64,000 bases of DNA from Leifsonia williamsii (GTDB lineage: Bacteria > Actinomycetota > Actinomycetes > Actinomycetales > Microbacteriaceae). Below the pieces are notes generated by a model. That model searched no databases, was not told where the DNA came from, and worked only from the letters and a program-made list of their open reading frames with translations. The translations under genes were made by a program, and so were the position numbers. Where the stretch lies: positions 620,001 through 684,000 of the forward strand of contig NZ_JAROCF010000001.1 of NCBI RefSeq assembly GCF_030433685.1, in the 5' to 3' direction. Positions 42,546 through 51,459 of the stretch are shown one piece after another. Position 1 is the first letter of the stretch; every line of letters starts with the position of its first letter.

Positions 42546-43826
42546 TCACTTCTTGGCCGGCTCCTCCTTGGCCGGGCACGGCGCGGCCTTCTTCATCGCC
42601 GCTGCCATCTGCGCCTCCGACCACGGCAGCGACTCGACCACCTTGGCGCCCTTCGTCTCCGCGGGGACCTTGGAGGCGATGGAGGCGAGCCGCTGCGCCA
42701 GCGCCCGGGCGAACGCGGCACCCGGGGTCGAGTTGTTGAGCGCCACGACCACGGTCAGCCCCGACGCCGGGTCGGCGTACATCGCCGAGGTGTAGCCGGG
42801 GATCGATCCGCTGCTCCCGTGCAGCGGCCCGAGCTGCTGCACGCCGAGGCCGTACTTCTGCCACGAGGCGCCGTTCGTGATGCCCTTGCGCTGCTCCGCC
42901 GTCGACTTCTCGCTCAGGAGGGACCCCGCGGCGAGCGCCTGCGTGAACGTCTTCAGGTCGGCGAGGTTCGACACCACGCCTCCGGCCGTCCATCCCATCG
43001 AGGGCGAGAGCCGCGAGACGTCGGTCACGGTCTGGCAGACGGGATTGCCTGCGGCGTCCGGGATGGAGACGTAGCCGTCGGGATGCGCGCCGGGCACGGT
43101 CAGGGTGGAGGCCGGCGGCAGCACGGTCGCCTTCATGTCGAGGGGCCCGAACAGCTCAGACTCGAAGAGGTCGGCGGCCGACGATCCTGACGCGTTCTGC
43201 AGCGCCATCCCGAGCAGGATCGCGTTGGTCTGCGACGATCCGTACGCCTGGCCCGGCTTGCCGTAGCGCGGGGCCGCGACGCCGTCGCTCGCCAGCTCCA
43301 GCGGCGGCCACTGGCGGGTGGGGTTGGTCAGGAACTCGCGGCCGAGCTGGCCCTGGTAGTCGGCGATGCCGGACGTGTTGGCGCACAGCTCACGCAGCGT
43401 CACGCCTTCGACGCCGACCATGCCGGGGAGCCACTTGGTCAGCTGGTCGTCGAGCTCGACCTTGCCCTCGTCGACGAGCTTGAGGAGCACCGTGCAGGTC
43501 ATCGGGATGGTGTTCTGCCCGATGCGGAAGGTCATGCTCTCGGTGGCGGGCTTCGACCCTTCGCGCGTCGTCGTCCCCTCGGCGGCCGTCCAGGTGCCCG
43601 CCCACGGCGCCCAGACCCCCGCGAAGCCGGCCGACGCGTCGGCGAGCCGGACCGCCTCCTTCAGCGTCTCCGACATCTTGGTCGACGTCTCGCGCGGCAA
43701 CGAGGCCTCGTGCTGCGACGGGAGGCCCGCTCCACCCGGTGAGGAGGTGCAGGCGGCCAGCGTCAGCGCGATCGCGCCCGCCACGGCGGAGAGCACGGCT
43801 CTGCGCACCCGGCTCCGACCTCGCAT
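42546..43826 (-). CDS. Lipoprotein of serine beta-lactamase/DD-peptidase family with degraded active site
   Basis: 426 aa. Signal peptide with lipobox LTLAAC (C26). Overall fold as class C beta-lactamase/DD-peptidase (VLLKLVDEGKVELDDQLTKW, GVTLRELCANTSGIADYQGQ, SPSMGWTAGGVVSNLADLKT). But the SxxK motif aligns with Q104-N-T-I107 in MTFRIGQNTIPMT, the YSN motif with SSQ (197-199) in PGQAYGSSQTNAILLG, and the HxG motif with SSG in SSGSIPGY. Serine, lysine and tyrosine are all lost, so it is probably a binding pseudoenzyme on the outer cell surface. Convergent with fliW. Confidence 0.9.
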   Translation of the reverse strand: MRGRSRVRRAVLSAVAGAIALTLAACTSSPGGAGLPSQHEASLPRETSTKMSETLKEAVRLADASAGFAGVWAPWAGTWTAAEGTTTREGSKPATESMTFRIGQNTIPMTCTVLLKLVDEGKVELDDQLTKWLPGMVGVEGVTLRELCANTSGIADYQGQLGREFLTNPTRQWPPLELASDGVAAPRYGKPGQAYGSSQTNAILLGMALQNASGSSAADLFESELFGPLDMKATVLPPASTLTVPGAHPDGYVSIPDAAGNPVCQTVTDVSRLSPSMGWTAGGVVSNLADLKTFTQALAAGSLLSEKSTAEQRKGITNGASWQKYGLGVQQLGPLHGSSGSIPGYTSAMYADPASGLTVVVALNNSTPGAAFARALAQRLASIASKVPAETKGAKVVESLPWSEAQMAAAMKKAAPCPAKEEPAKK

Positions 43827-43980
43827 CGCGCCCCCTGTCGTGGTGTGGTGTTCCAGGATTCTAACCTCCCGCAGAAAAACCTCCCTGACACAAGGGGCTG
43901 TCGCCCCAATCCGAAAACGACGACTCTCCGAATCAACCACGAGGCGCGCGGACGTGCGCCGTCACAGAGGAGAACGAACA

Positions 43981-44391
43981 ATGCGCACATCACCGAACCG
44001 CCTCGTCGCCACGATCTTCGGCGCCGTGTACCTGCTCGTCGGCCTGCTCGGCTTCGCCGTCACCGGCGGCGTCGGCTTCGTGGCCACCAAGGGCGGCCTT
44101 CTGCTCGGCATCTTCGAGGTCAACCCGCTGCACAACATCGCCCACCTGCTGATCGGCGCCGCCCTGCTGATCGCGGGCCTCACCCGCCTGTCGGCCGCGC
44201 GCGCCGTCAACATCACGGTCGGGGCCGTCTACCTGCTCCTCGGCATCGTGGGCTTCTTCCTCGTGGGCACCGGCGCGAACATCCTCGCGCTGAACACCCC
44301 CGACCACTTCCTGCACCTGGTCAGCGCCATCGTGCTCCTCGGCGTCGGTCTGGGCGCCGAGCGGACCGTGCGCTCCGCTCGGACCGTCTGA
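43981..44391 (+). CDS. DUF4383 membrane protein
   Basis: 136 aa, four helices. NPLHNIAHLLIGAALLIAGL after TM2 and NTPDHFLHLVSAIVLLGVGL in TM4 are the paired N-x-x-H-N/H-x-x-H-L motifs of DUF4383, common in actinobacteria and of unknown function; the conserved His could bind metal or heme. ATG follows GAGGAGAACGAACA. Followed by another small membrane protein gene 23 nt on. Confidence 0.88.
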   Translation: MRTSPNRLVATIFGAVYLLVGLLGFAVTGGVGFVATKGGLLLGIFEVNPLHNIAHLLIGAALLIAGLTRLSAARAVNITVGAVYLLLGIVGFFLVGTGANILALNTPDHFLHLVSAIVLLGVGLGAERTVRSARTV

Positions 44392-44414
44392 CCGGCCCGG
44401 CCACGGCGCACCCC

Positions 44415-44933
44415 ATGAGCAGGATGAGCGGAACCGCCCCCGTCGCCCCGGCGACGCGGGCGTTCCTCGCCGTGGCCGCGCTGGGGGCGGGTCTGCTGCA
44501 CGCAGCCCTCGCCCCCGGCGCACCTCCTGTCCTGCTCGCGGTGCTCCTGGCCATCGCGGCGGCCGAGCTGGGCTGGGCCGCCGCCACCCTCGCCCGCGAC
44601 CGGCCGCCGCTGCTCCGGCTGCTCCCCGCCCTGGCCCTCGTGCCGCTCGGCGTCTGGGCGGCGCTGGCCGTCGCCGGGGCGGTCGCGAGCTCGGGCAGCG
44701 TGCTCGCCTTCCCCTTCCTGCCGATGGCGGTCGCCTCCCTGCTCGACCTCGCGGTGGCCGTCGTGACCGCTGTCGTCCTGCGGCGTGGGAGGGCAGCCCG
44801 GCAGGACACCGGAGCCCTCCGGTTCGTCATCGCCCTGGCGCTCAGCGCCGCGGCCGTCTGCGGCCTCACCATCCCGGCCCTCGGCCTCACGGACGCCGGC
44901 ATCGCGGCCGTGGAGGTCGGGCACCACCACTGA
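44415..44933 (+). CDS. Small membrane protein with C-terminal His triplet
   Basis: 172 aa, about five helices, Ala/Leu-rich (AFLAVAALGAGLLHAALAPG, VLLAVLLAIAAAELGWAAAT). No family recognised. It ends VGHHH, a possible metal-binding tail. Probably co-transcribed with the DUF4383 gene; start uncertain because ATG 44427 is also possible. Confidence 0.7.
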   Translation: MSRMSGTAPVAPATRAFLAVAALGAGLLHAALAPGAPPVLLAVLLAIAAAELGWAAATLARDRPPLLRLLPALALVPLGVWAALAVAGAVASSGSVLAFPFLPMAVASLLDLAVAVVTAVVLRRGRAARQDTGALRFVIALALSAAAVCGLTIPALGLTDAGIAAVEVGHHH

Positions 44934-44985
44934 CGCTCGACGCGACCGGCGCTCGACGCGGGACCGGCGCTTGACGCGGGACTCC
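44934..44985 (+). repeat. Tandem 16-18 bp repeat, three units
   Basis: Units at 44934-44949, 44950-44967 and 44968-44985 share CGCTCGACGCGGGACCGG. A T for C change in the third creates TTGACG, the -35 of the heme oxygenase promoter. Confidence 0.75.
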
Positions 44986-44999
44986 CCGTACGCCAGGCT
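44971..44999 (+). promoter_or_regulatory. Promoter of heme oxygenase gene
   Basis: TTGACG, 17 nt, CAGGCT. The iron box starts 4 nt after the -10, so the repressor would cover the transcript start. Confidence 0.6.
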
Positions 45000-45002
45000 G
45001 GG

Positions 45003-45021
45003 TTAGGTAAGCCTTACCTAG
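45003..45021. promoter_or_regulatory. DtxR/IdeR iron box
   Basis: TTAGGTAAGCCTTACCTAG, a near-perfect 19-bp palindrome matching the consensus TTAGGTTAGCCTAACCTAA closely. It lies 22 nt upstream of the heme oxygenase ATG, predicting repression when iron is plentiful. Confidence 0.9.
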
Positions 45022-45043
45022 CAAGCCTGACCCGGGAGACCCG

Positions 45044-45700
45044 ATGACCGAGCCGATCCCCTTCTCGCAGGCGCTCCGCGAGCGCACCCGCTCCGTCCAC
45101 GAGGAGAGCGAGGGTGCGGTCTTCATGCAAGACCTCATGAGCGGCAAGGGCAGCCGCGAGGACTACATCCAGCTGCTCAGCCAGCACTACTTCATCTATC
45201 AGGCGCTCGAGGAGGCCGCGGCCGGCCTGGCCGACGACCCGGTCGCCGCGCTCTTCATCACGCCGAAGCTCACCCGCCTCCCGGCCATCGAGGCCGACCT
45301 CGAGTACCTGCTCGGCGACGACTGGCGCGACCGCATCTCGCCGCTGCCGACCACCTTCCGCTATACCGCCCGCATCCGCGAGGTGGGCGCGACCTGGCCG
45401 GGCGGCTTCGTCGCCCACCACTACACGCGCTACCTCGGCGACCTCTCGGGCGGCCAGATCATCCGCACCCTCCTGCAGCGCCAGTACGGCTTCGACACCA
45501 ACGGCGTCGGCTTCTACCTGTTCGACGAGATCGCCAAGCCGAAGGTCTTCAAAGACGTCTACCGCGCCCAGCTCGACGCCGTCGACTGGACCGAGGAGGA
45601 GCGCGACCGCGTGATCGCCGAGGTCGGCCTCGCCTTCCGCTTCAACACCGACCTCTTCAACGACCTGGCTGCGGCGAAGGCGGCGACGATCGCGGCCTGA
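45044..45700 (+). CDS. hmuO: Heme oxygenase (biliverdin-producing)
   Basis: 218 aa, close to HmuO length. Proximal heme ligand H19 in LRERTRSVHEESEGAVFM; LSQHYFIYQALEEAAAGL; and distal helix HHYTRYLGDLSGGQIIRTLL with the flexible glycines over the heme. It opens heme to biliverdin, CO and Fe2+ with electrons from a reductase, freeing iron. Control by the iron box fits iron-starvation use. Stands alone; convergent with the FHA gene. Confidence 0.95.
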   Translation: MTEPIPFSQALRERTRSVHEESEGAVFMQDLMSGKGSREDYIQLLSQHYFIYQALEEAAAGLADDPVAALFITPKLTRLPAIEADLEYLLGDDWRDRISPLPTTFRYTARIREVGATWPGGFVAHHYTRYLGDLSGGQIIRTLLQRQYGFDTNGVGFYLFDEIAKPKVFKDVYRAQLDAVDWTEEERDRVIAEVGLAFRFNTDLFNDLAAAKAATIAA

Positions 45701-45710
45701 GCCGTCCCTC

Positions 45711-46064
45711 CTACCGCCGGGTCAGCGCGAACGACGCGTTGCCGAACCGCACGATCGAGCCGGGGTCGACCTCGTGCCGGGTGTTGGGGTCGCACGCGAA
45801 GGTGCCGTCGCCCGGGTAGGTGATCGTCGTCCCGTTCGCCGAGCCGAGGTCCATCACCCAGAACACGCCGTCGTACTGGCCGAAGGCCAGGTGCGCGCGC
45901 GATACCGACTTGGCGTCGTCGGCGACGGTGATCAGCTCGGCGTGCGCGGGGTCGTCGAACTCGGTCCCCGGCGTGTGCACGGCGGGGTTGCGGCCGATGA
46001 CGCCCTCCGACATCGTTTCGATGTGCTGGCCGTCGCTGAAGTCCAGCACGAACATCACCGCCAC
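45711..46064 (-). CDS. FHA-domain protein
   Basis: 117 aa, a single FHA domain. Phosphothreonine-binding residues are visible: GVIGRNPAVHTPG (Gly-Arg), SVSRAHLAFGQYDGV (Ser-x-x-His) and DLGSANGTTITYPGDG (Asn-Gly). GTG 46064 has GGAGG in front. It follows the helicase gene by 19 nt on the same strand. It reads Ser/Thr kinase signals; the partner is unknown. Confidence 0.9.
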   Translation of the reverse strand: MAVMFVLDFSDGQHIETMSEGVIGRNPAVHTPGTEFDDPAHAELITVADDAKSVSRAHLAFGQYDGVFWVMDLGSANGTTITYPGDGTFACDPNTRHEVDPGSIVRFGNASFALTRR

Positions 46065-46083
46065 GCGGGTCCTCCTTCATCCA

Positions 46084-47382
46084 TCAGCCGACCGCCACCC
46101 TCACCGGCTGGGCGTCGCGCATGAAGCGCTCCACATCCTTGTCGACCATGATGTCGCCCGGGCGCAGCGGCCGGGTGAGGTAGAGCCCCTCCAGCGTGGT
46201 GATCCGGCTGAGCGCCACGTAGGTCTGGCCCGGCGTGAAGGCCCGGGTGCCGAGGTCGACGATCGCGGCATCGTAGGTCTTGCCCTGCGACTTGTGGATG
46301 GTGACCGCCCACGCCAGCCGCAGCGGGAACTGGGTGAACTCCGCCACCACGTCCTTGGTGAGCTTCTTGGTCTCGGGGGAGTAGCTGTAGCGGTACTTCT
46401 CCCAGATCGCCGGCTCGACCTCGTGCACCTCGCCGTCGACGTCGACGTACACCGTGCTGTCGATCCGCGTCACGGTCCCGATGGTCCCGTTCACCCAGCG
46501 CGGCCCGTCGCCCTGACTCACGTCGTTGCGCAGGAACATCACCTGCGCGCCCACCTTGAGCTCGAGCGTCTCGTCAGCGGGGTAGTTGCGCCCGCCGAAA
46601 TCTCCACTCACCTCCGCCTTCGCCGTGAGCGCCCGGCCCGGGAGGCGCTCGAGCGCCTGCGCGTTGATCCGGTTGACGGTGTCGTTGCGGGTCGCCAGCG
46701 TGATCGTGCCGTCGGACGGCGCCGGCCGCGCGCCCATCTCGTTGAGGCGGTCGGCGATCTCCTTCGTCACCATCCCGTGCCGCACGGCGTTGAGCATGTA
46801 CCGGAAGTCGGACTCGTGCTGGCGGTGCACCTGCAGCAGCTCCACGATGCGCAGGTCGACCTCCTGCCACACCTTGGCGTCGAAGAACCACATGGAGCGG
46901 TAGGTGTCGGCGAAGTAGGCGCGCTCCTCCGCGTCGCCCGGCACGGGCGCCAGCTGGTACGGGTCGCCGAAGAGCACGATCTGCACGCCGCCGAACGGTT
47001 CCTTGGGCTTCTGCCTGGCCTGCCGGAGGCTGCGGTCGACCGCGTCCATCAGGTCGGCGTTGACCATCGAGACCTCGTCGATGACGAGCGTGTCGATGCT
47101 GTTCAGCAGCTTCTTCAGCTCGGTCGACTGGTCGATGTCGTGGTCGGCGATCACGCCGATCGGCAGGCGGAACAGCGAGTGGATGGTCTGGCCGCCGACA
47201 TTGAGCGCCGCGACCCCCGTCGGCGCCGAGATGACCAGCGACTTCTCGGTGTTCCACGACAGGTGGTTCAGGAGGGTCGACTTGCCGGTCCCCGCACGGC
47301 CGGTGACGAAGACGTGGTCGCGCGTGTGCTCGATCAGCTCGAACACCGCCTGCTGCTCCGCAGAGAGCGAGAGTCGGCCCAT
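46084..47382 (-). CDS. PIF1/RecD-like DNA helicase
   Basis: 432 aa. Superfamily 1B motifs: Walker A GRAGTGKS (28-35), APTGVAALNVGGQTIHSLFR (motif Ia), VIDEVSMVNADLMDAVD (Walker B), VLFGDPYQLAPVPG (motif III), and TIHKSQGKTYDAAIVDLG with VALSRITTLEGLYLTRPL (motifs V/VI). A 5'-3' helicase likely unwinding G-rich or stalled-fork DNA. First gene of a pair with the FHA protein, which could modulate it. Confidence 0.93.
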   Translation of the reverse strand: MGRLSLSAEQQAVFELIEHTRDHVFVTGRAGTGKSTLLNHLSWNTEKSLVISAPTGVAALNVGGQTIHSLFRLPIGVIADHDIDQSTELKKLLNSIDTLVIDEVSMVNADLMDAVDRSLRQARQKPKEPFGGVQIVLFGDPYQLAPVPGDAEERAYFADTYRSMWFFDAKVWQEVDLRIVELLQVHRQHESDFRYMLNAVRHGMVTKEIADRLNEMGARPAPSDGTITLATRNDTVNRINAQALERLPGRALTAKAEVSGDFGGRNYPADETLELKVGAQVMFLRNDVSQGDGPRWVNGTIGTVTRIDSTVYVDVDGEVHEVEPAIWEKYRYSYSPETKKLTKDVVAEFTQFPLRLAWAVTIHKSQGKTYDAAIVDLGTRAFTPGQTYVALSRITTLEGLYLTRPLRPGDIMVDKDVERFMRDAQPVRVAVG

Positions 47383-47474
47383 CCGAATCCCTTCCCCTCC
47401 GTGCGACCTGCCGCACTACTCTAACGCCCGGCCCTCGACGTCGGCTGTTCTCCACAGCCCTCTAAACTGGCCGC

Positions 47475-48539
47475 ATGTCCGCATCAGGGGAGGGGAGCGG
47501 CCGTCCGGAGGGGCTCAGCCGCCGCACGCGCGACCTCCTGCTGTGGTCGGGCGCCGGGGTGCTCCTCGTCCTCGCCTTCGTGGCGGCGCTCGGAGCCGTG
47601 CAGCGCACGTATTACAGCGCCACCGGTTTCGTCACCGCCTACGTGCAGGCGCTGGCCGCGCACGACGTCGCCGGCGCGCTCGCGATGCCGGGCGCCGCGC
47701 CCTCCACCGAGGCGCTGAACCGCGCTGGGCTGCCGACCGGGGCCTCCCGCGAACTGCTGCGCTCCGACGTGCTGCCGACACTCACCGACATCGAGGTCGT
47801 CTCCGACCAGGCGCTCGACGACGGACGCCACCGGGTCCGGGTCAACGCCGTGGCGGACGGGCACACCGTCACGGGCGTCTTCACCGTCGAGCCGGCAGGC
47901 TCCGTGCTCGGCGTGCTCCCCACCTGGCGGTTCGCTGCGACGCCCCTGACCGTGGCGCGGATCACCGTCGCACACGCGGATGACTTCACGATCGGCCGGC
48001 ACACCCTCCAGCCGCGAGCTGCTGCCCCCGATCAGCCGGCCGACGCCTTCAGCGCCGCCGCCGACTACCTGATGTTCGCCCCCGCGCGCTACGAGCTCGG
48101 GCACTCCTCCCGGTACCTGAAGGCGGCGCCGACGACCCTCAAGGGCAAGCCGGGAGCCACGGTGGAGGCGACGGTCGACGCCGAGCCCACGCCCGCGTTC
48201 ATCGAAGCGGTGCAGCAGAAGCTCGACGGCTTCCTCGACGACTGCGCGAAGCAGGACGTCCTCCAGCCCGCCGGCTGCCCGTTCGGTGTCGAGATCGACG
48301 ACCGCGTGCAGGGAGCACCCGCCTGGGCGATCGCCGAATATCCCGCGGTGACGCTGGAGGCCGGGCCGACCTCCTGGCTGATGGGGAGGACCGATGGCGT
48401 CGCCCACCTGACCGCGACGGTGCAGTCACTGTTCGACGGGACGGTGGAGCAGCGCAGCTCCGACGAGGAGTTCACGGTGACGCTCAGCAGCGTCCGCATC
48501 CGCCCCGACGGCTCGCTCGACATCGTCGTCGGGCAGTGA
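47475..48539 (+). CDS. Membrane-anchored extracytoplasmic protein, unknown
   Basis: 354 aa. Short cytoplasmic tail, one helix (DLLLWSGAGVLLVLAFVAAL), then an extracellular region: an NTF2-like/SnoaL-like helix start (TGFVTAYVQALAAHDVAGAL) followed by beta-rich sequence with a possible disulphide in LDDCAKQDVLQPAGCPFGVE. I recognise the general layout from actinobacterial hypotheticals, but no function. Divergent from the helicase gene. Confidence 0.75.
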   Translation: MSASGEGSGRPEGLSRRTRDLLLWSGAGVLLVLAFVAALGAVQRTYYSATGFVTAYVQALAAHDVAGALAMPGAAPSTEALNRAGLPTGASRELLRSDVLPTLTDIEVVSDQALDDGRHRVRVNAVADGHTVTGVFTVEPAGSVLGVLPTWRFAATPLTVARITVAHADDFTIGRHTLQPRAAAPDQPADAFSAAADYLMFAPARYELGHSSRYLKAAPTTLKGKPGATVEATVDAEPTPAFIEAVQQKLDGFLDDCAKQDVLQPAGCPFGVEIDDRVQGAPAWAIAEYPAVTLEAGPTSWLMGRTDGVAHLTATVQSLFDGTVEQRSSDEEFTVTLSSVRIRPDGSLDIVVGQ

Positions 48540-48563
48540 CCGAGGCCGGCGGGTGAACGGCCG

Positions 48564-50534
48564 CTACGGCTTGACCTTGTCGCGCTCCGCGAGGCGCGCG
48601 AGCCGCTCGTTGTAGGCGCGCAGCTCGGCGTCGTCGGTACGGTCGGCGTTGCGGTCGCGGCGCCGGGTCTCGCGCTCGTCGCTGCGGCTCCACTGGATCG
48701 CCACGACGATCGCGAGGATCACGGTCGGGATCTCGCCGATGCTCCACGCGATGCCGCCGCCGACCTGCTGGTCGGCCAGGGGCGTGTCGCCCCACGTGCG
48801 CCCCATCGCGCCGAACCAGTCAGCGAGCAGCAGCCCGTTCATCTGCATGATCGACAGCCCGAAGAAGGCGTGGAAGGCCATCGTGCCGAGCAGCAGGAGC
48901 AGCCGGAACGGATACGCGAGCCGGTACTTCACCGGATCGATGCCGATCAGCGACTGCACGAACAGGTACCCCGTGATGAGGAAGTGCGCGATCATCCACT
49001 CGTGGCCGACGTGGTCGGTCGTCGCCCAGCGCATGATCGGCGTGTAGTAGAAGATCCAGAGCGAGAAGGCGAACAGGCCGGCGGCGACCAGCGGATTCGA
49101 GATGATCGCGGCGAAGCGCGAGTGCACCGCGAGCAGGATCCACTCCCGCCCGCCGCGCGACCCGTCGTCGCGCTTGCGGATCGCGCGTGCCGCCAGCGTC
49201 ACGGGAGCGCCCGGCACGAGCAGCAGCGGCACCGCCATCGTGAGCACCATGTGCGCCGACATGTGCGCCGAGAAGAGGTACTTCTCGTACACGTTCACGC
49301 CGCCGTTGGTGATGTAGAAGAGCAGGAGGATGCCGAGCGTCCACAGCACCGTGCGGTAGACGGGCCACTTGTCGCCGCGCTTGCGCAGCCTCCACACGCC
49401 CGCCAGGTAGAAGAACAGAGCGAACGCGCAGCCGAGCACCCAGAGCAGGTCGAAGTTCCAGCTCGTGAAGAGGCGGCCGAAGGTGAGTTCGGGCGGCAGC
49501 TTCTCGCCGGTGAGGATCTCGGCCGGCGTGGGCGTGGCCGCCCGGGTCTGCGGCACCGGCGTGACGGTGCGGGCGAGCGCTGCCGCGACACCGGACGCGA
49601 TGCCCATGAAGGCGAGCTCGGCGGTGACGATCCACCAGAACGTGCTGCGCTTGCCGCCTACCTTGAGCCGGTCGATCAGGATGCGACGCTGGGCGACGCC
49701 GAACAGGCCGAGCACGACGAGCACCGCGACCTTGACGAGCACGAGGATGCCGTACGGCGTCGCGAGCTCGGCCAGCGTGCCGACGCGCAGCTCCGCGTTC
49801 ACGTAGCCGGAGGCCGCCACGACGATGAAGGCGACCAGCGCGATCGAGCTGTAGCGCTCGAGCACCGTGACGAGCCTGCTGCTGCCGAGCACCCCGCGCA
49901 GCACGATCAGCGTCACCAGCCCGCCCAGCCAGATCGCGGCGAACAGCACGTGGAGGCCGAAGGAGGTGACCGCCGCGTCGTGCCCGGACGCCTCCGCGCT
50001 GTGCCCCTGCTGCGCCATCGGGATGACGCTCGCCATCGCCAGCGCGGTGACGAACACGAGAGCGGTGTGGTTGCGGACGGCGAAACAGAGGACGGTGACC
50101 GCGGCTGCGATCAGCGTCACCCCGAGCCACGCCTGCCCGAGCGGAACGCTGGTGATGAATGAGCTGAGCCCGTTGCTGAACCCCTCGTCGAACGACCACG
50201 GCACGTTCGAGACGCTGACGAAGGTGAAGAGCCCGGTCGCCGCTGCGGAGACCGTCATGACCGCCGCACTGCCGGCCGCGAAGTCGAGCGCCTTGCCGTA
50301 CTCCTCGCGGTCGGGGCTGAACGCGAAGCAGCTGAGCACGAGCGCGCCAAGGACGCCGGCCAGGCTGAGGTTGACCACCAGCGTCGAGATCGGCAGCCCC
50401 CAGCGCACCAGAGCGCCCGGATCGGCGAGCAGTGGCGCATCCGCGCCGCCGCCGAAGGCGAGGCCGGCCAGGACCGCCGCGAGCGCGGCGACCAGCAGGA
50501 CGGCAGGGCCGATCACACGGACGATTCTGGGCAC
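48564..50534 (-). CDS. CopD-CtaG fusion membrane protein (copper handling / cytochrome oxidase assembly)
   Basis: 656 aa, about 15 helices. The first half (to about 320) matches the CopD/YcnJ copper-resistance family: GHSAEASGHDAAVTSFGLHVLFAAIWLGGL with His/Met ligands shown in part (HVLFAAIWLGGLVTLIVL). The second half is caa3_CtaG: FLYLAGVW-type start, YLFSAHMSAHMVLTMAVPLL, GHEWMIAHFLITGYLFVQSL, GMAFHAFFGLSIM-like. It probably moves copper for cytochrome oxidase CuB. The C-terminal 45 residues are a charged cytoplasmic tail. Confidence 0.9.
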   Translation of the reverse strand: MPRIVRVIGPAVLLVAALAAVLAGLAFGGGADAPLLADPGALVRWGLPISTLVVNLSLAGVLGALVLSCFAFSPDREEYGKALDFAAGSAAVMTVSAAATGLFTFVSVSNVPWSFDEGFSNGLSSFITSVPLGQAWLGVTLIAAAVTVLCFAVRNHTALVFVTALAMASVIPMAQQGHSAEASGHDAAVTSFGLHVLFAAIWLGGLVTLIVLRGVLGSSRLVTVLERYSSIALVAFIVVAASGYVNAELRVGTLAELATPYGILVLVKVAVLVVLGLFGVAQRRILIDRLKVGGKRSTFWWIVTAELAFMGIASGVAAALARTVTPVPQTRAATPTPAEILTGEKLPPELTFGRLFTSWNFDLLWVLGCAFALFFYLAGVWRLRKRGDKWPVYRTVLWTLGILLLFYITNGGVNVYEKYLFSAHMSAHMVLTMAVPLLLVPGAPVTLAARAIRKRDDGSRGGREWILLAVHSRFAAIISNPLVAAGLFAFSLWIFYYTPIMRWATTDHVGHEWMIAHFLITGYLFVQSLIGIDPVKYRLAYPFRLLLLLGTMAFHAFFGLSIMQMNGLLLADWFGAMGRTWGDTPLADQQVGGGIAWSIGEIPTVILAIVVAIQWSRSDERETRRRDRNADRTDDAELRAYNERLARLAERDKVKP

Positions 50535-50543
50535 CGTTCCAGC

Positions 50544-51368
50544 CTAGGCCTCCCACCCGAGCGGCCGCCGAGTGCGGCGACCGACCGCCAGTAGCTCCGC
50601 GAGTCCATCGAGCAGCTGCTCCCAGCCGGGCTGCAGACCCGCGAGCATGGGCGCCGCTTCGGGGCCGGCCCCCTCGGCACGAAGCGTGAGGCGCACCCTC
50701 GTGGCGGCCTCGTCCGGTTCGAGCACCACGTCATGCAGTACGCGCACCTGCGGCCGCCCCTCGGCGTCGACCGGCGACAGCTCATACACCAGGCGCCTCT
50801 CCGGCTCGACCTCCTGCACCCTGCCGACAGAGGAGTACTCGGCGCCGTCGCCCTCGCGCAGCACCAGCGAGACGGGAGCGCCCGGCGTGGGCGAGACCTC
50901 GCAGCGCACGACGTCGAAGTGCCGCGGCGCCCACCACAGGGTCGCGACCCGCGGGTCGGTCCAGGCGTGCCACACGTCAGGCCCCGCAGCCGGGATCACC
51001 CGCTCCAGGACGAGGTGCTGCGCGGCGCCCCGCGGGCCGTCTGCTGCGCGCTCCTGCACGGCAGCGATGCCGGCGGCGTACTCGGCGAGCACCGTGTCGT
51101 CCGCCTGCGGCGCGGCCAGCCCCGAGAACCATTCGGCGATCGCCCCCATCGCGTCCCGGTCGAGCGTGGCGACACGGCGGCGGCCTAGGCGGTGGATGCG
51201 GATCACGCCCGCCGCCTCCAGCGCCTGGAGGTGCTTGCTGGTCTGCGGCTGGAGCGCACCGAGCGCGACGGCGACCTCGCCCACGGTCATCGGCCTCTCC
51301 GCGAGGAGCGCGATGATGCGGAACCGCGTGGGCTCGGCCAGCGCGGCCAGAGCTGCGTGCACCTCCAC
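50544..51368 (-). CDS. ArsR HTH fused to AHSA1/SRPBCC ligand domain
   Basis: 274 aa. Residues 1-95: winged helix (ALAALAEPTRFRIIALLAER, VALGALQPQTSKHLQALEAA, IHRLGRRRVATLDRDAM). Residues 118-270: SRPBCC domain (LVLERVIPAAGPDVWHAWTD, VATLWWAPRHFDVVRCEVSP, WEQLLDGLAELL) with a hydrophobic cavity. This makes a one-component regulator with a lipid-like or aromatic ligand pocket rather than a metal site. A palindrome lies in the divergent promoter to a stand-alone SRPBCC gene, its probable target. Confidence 0.9.
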   Translation of the reverse strand: MEVHAALAALAEPTRFRIIALLAERPMTVGEVAVALGALQPQTSKHLQALEAAGVIRIHRLGRRRVATLDRDAMGAIAEWFSGLAAPQADDTVLAEYAAGIAAVQERAADGPRGAAQHLVLERVIPAAGPDVWHAWTDPRVATLWWAPRHFDVVRCEVSPTPGAPVSLVLREGDGAEYSSVGRVQEVEPERRLVYELSPVDAEGRPQVRVLHDVVLEPDEAATRVRLTLRAEGAGPEAAPMLAGLQPGWEQLLDGLAELLAVGRRTRRPLGWEA

Positions 51369-51390
51369 CGCTTCTCCTTCCTCACCACCC

Positions 51391-51418
51391 TTGACACATT
51401 CGTCATGACGAATATATC
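51391..51418 (+). promoter_or_regulatory. Promoter of SRPBCC gene
   Basis: TTGACA, 16 nt, TATATC. The operator palindrome lies entirely inside the spacer, the classic arrangement for repression. Confidence 0.75.
51398..51413. promoter_or_regulatory. Operator of ArsR-SRPBCC regulator
   Basis: ATTCGTCATGACGAAT, a perfect 16-bp palindrome in the divergent region, 30 nt upstream of the regulator ATG and inside the promoter of the SRPBCC gene. Confidence 0.8.
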
Positions 51419-51459
51419 GTGCTCCTCGTCACGCCACAACCGGACACGAAGGAGTCACC

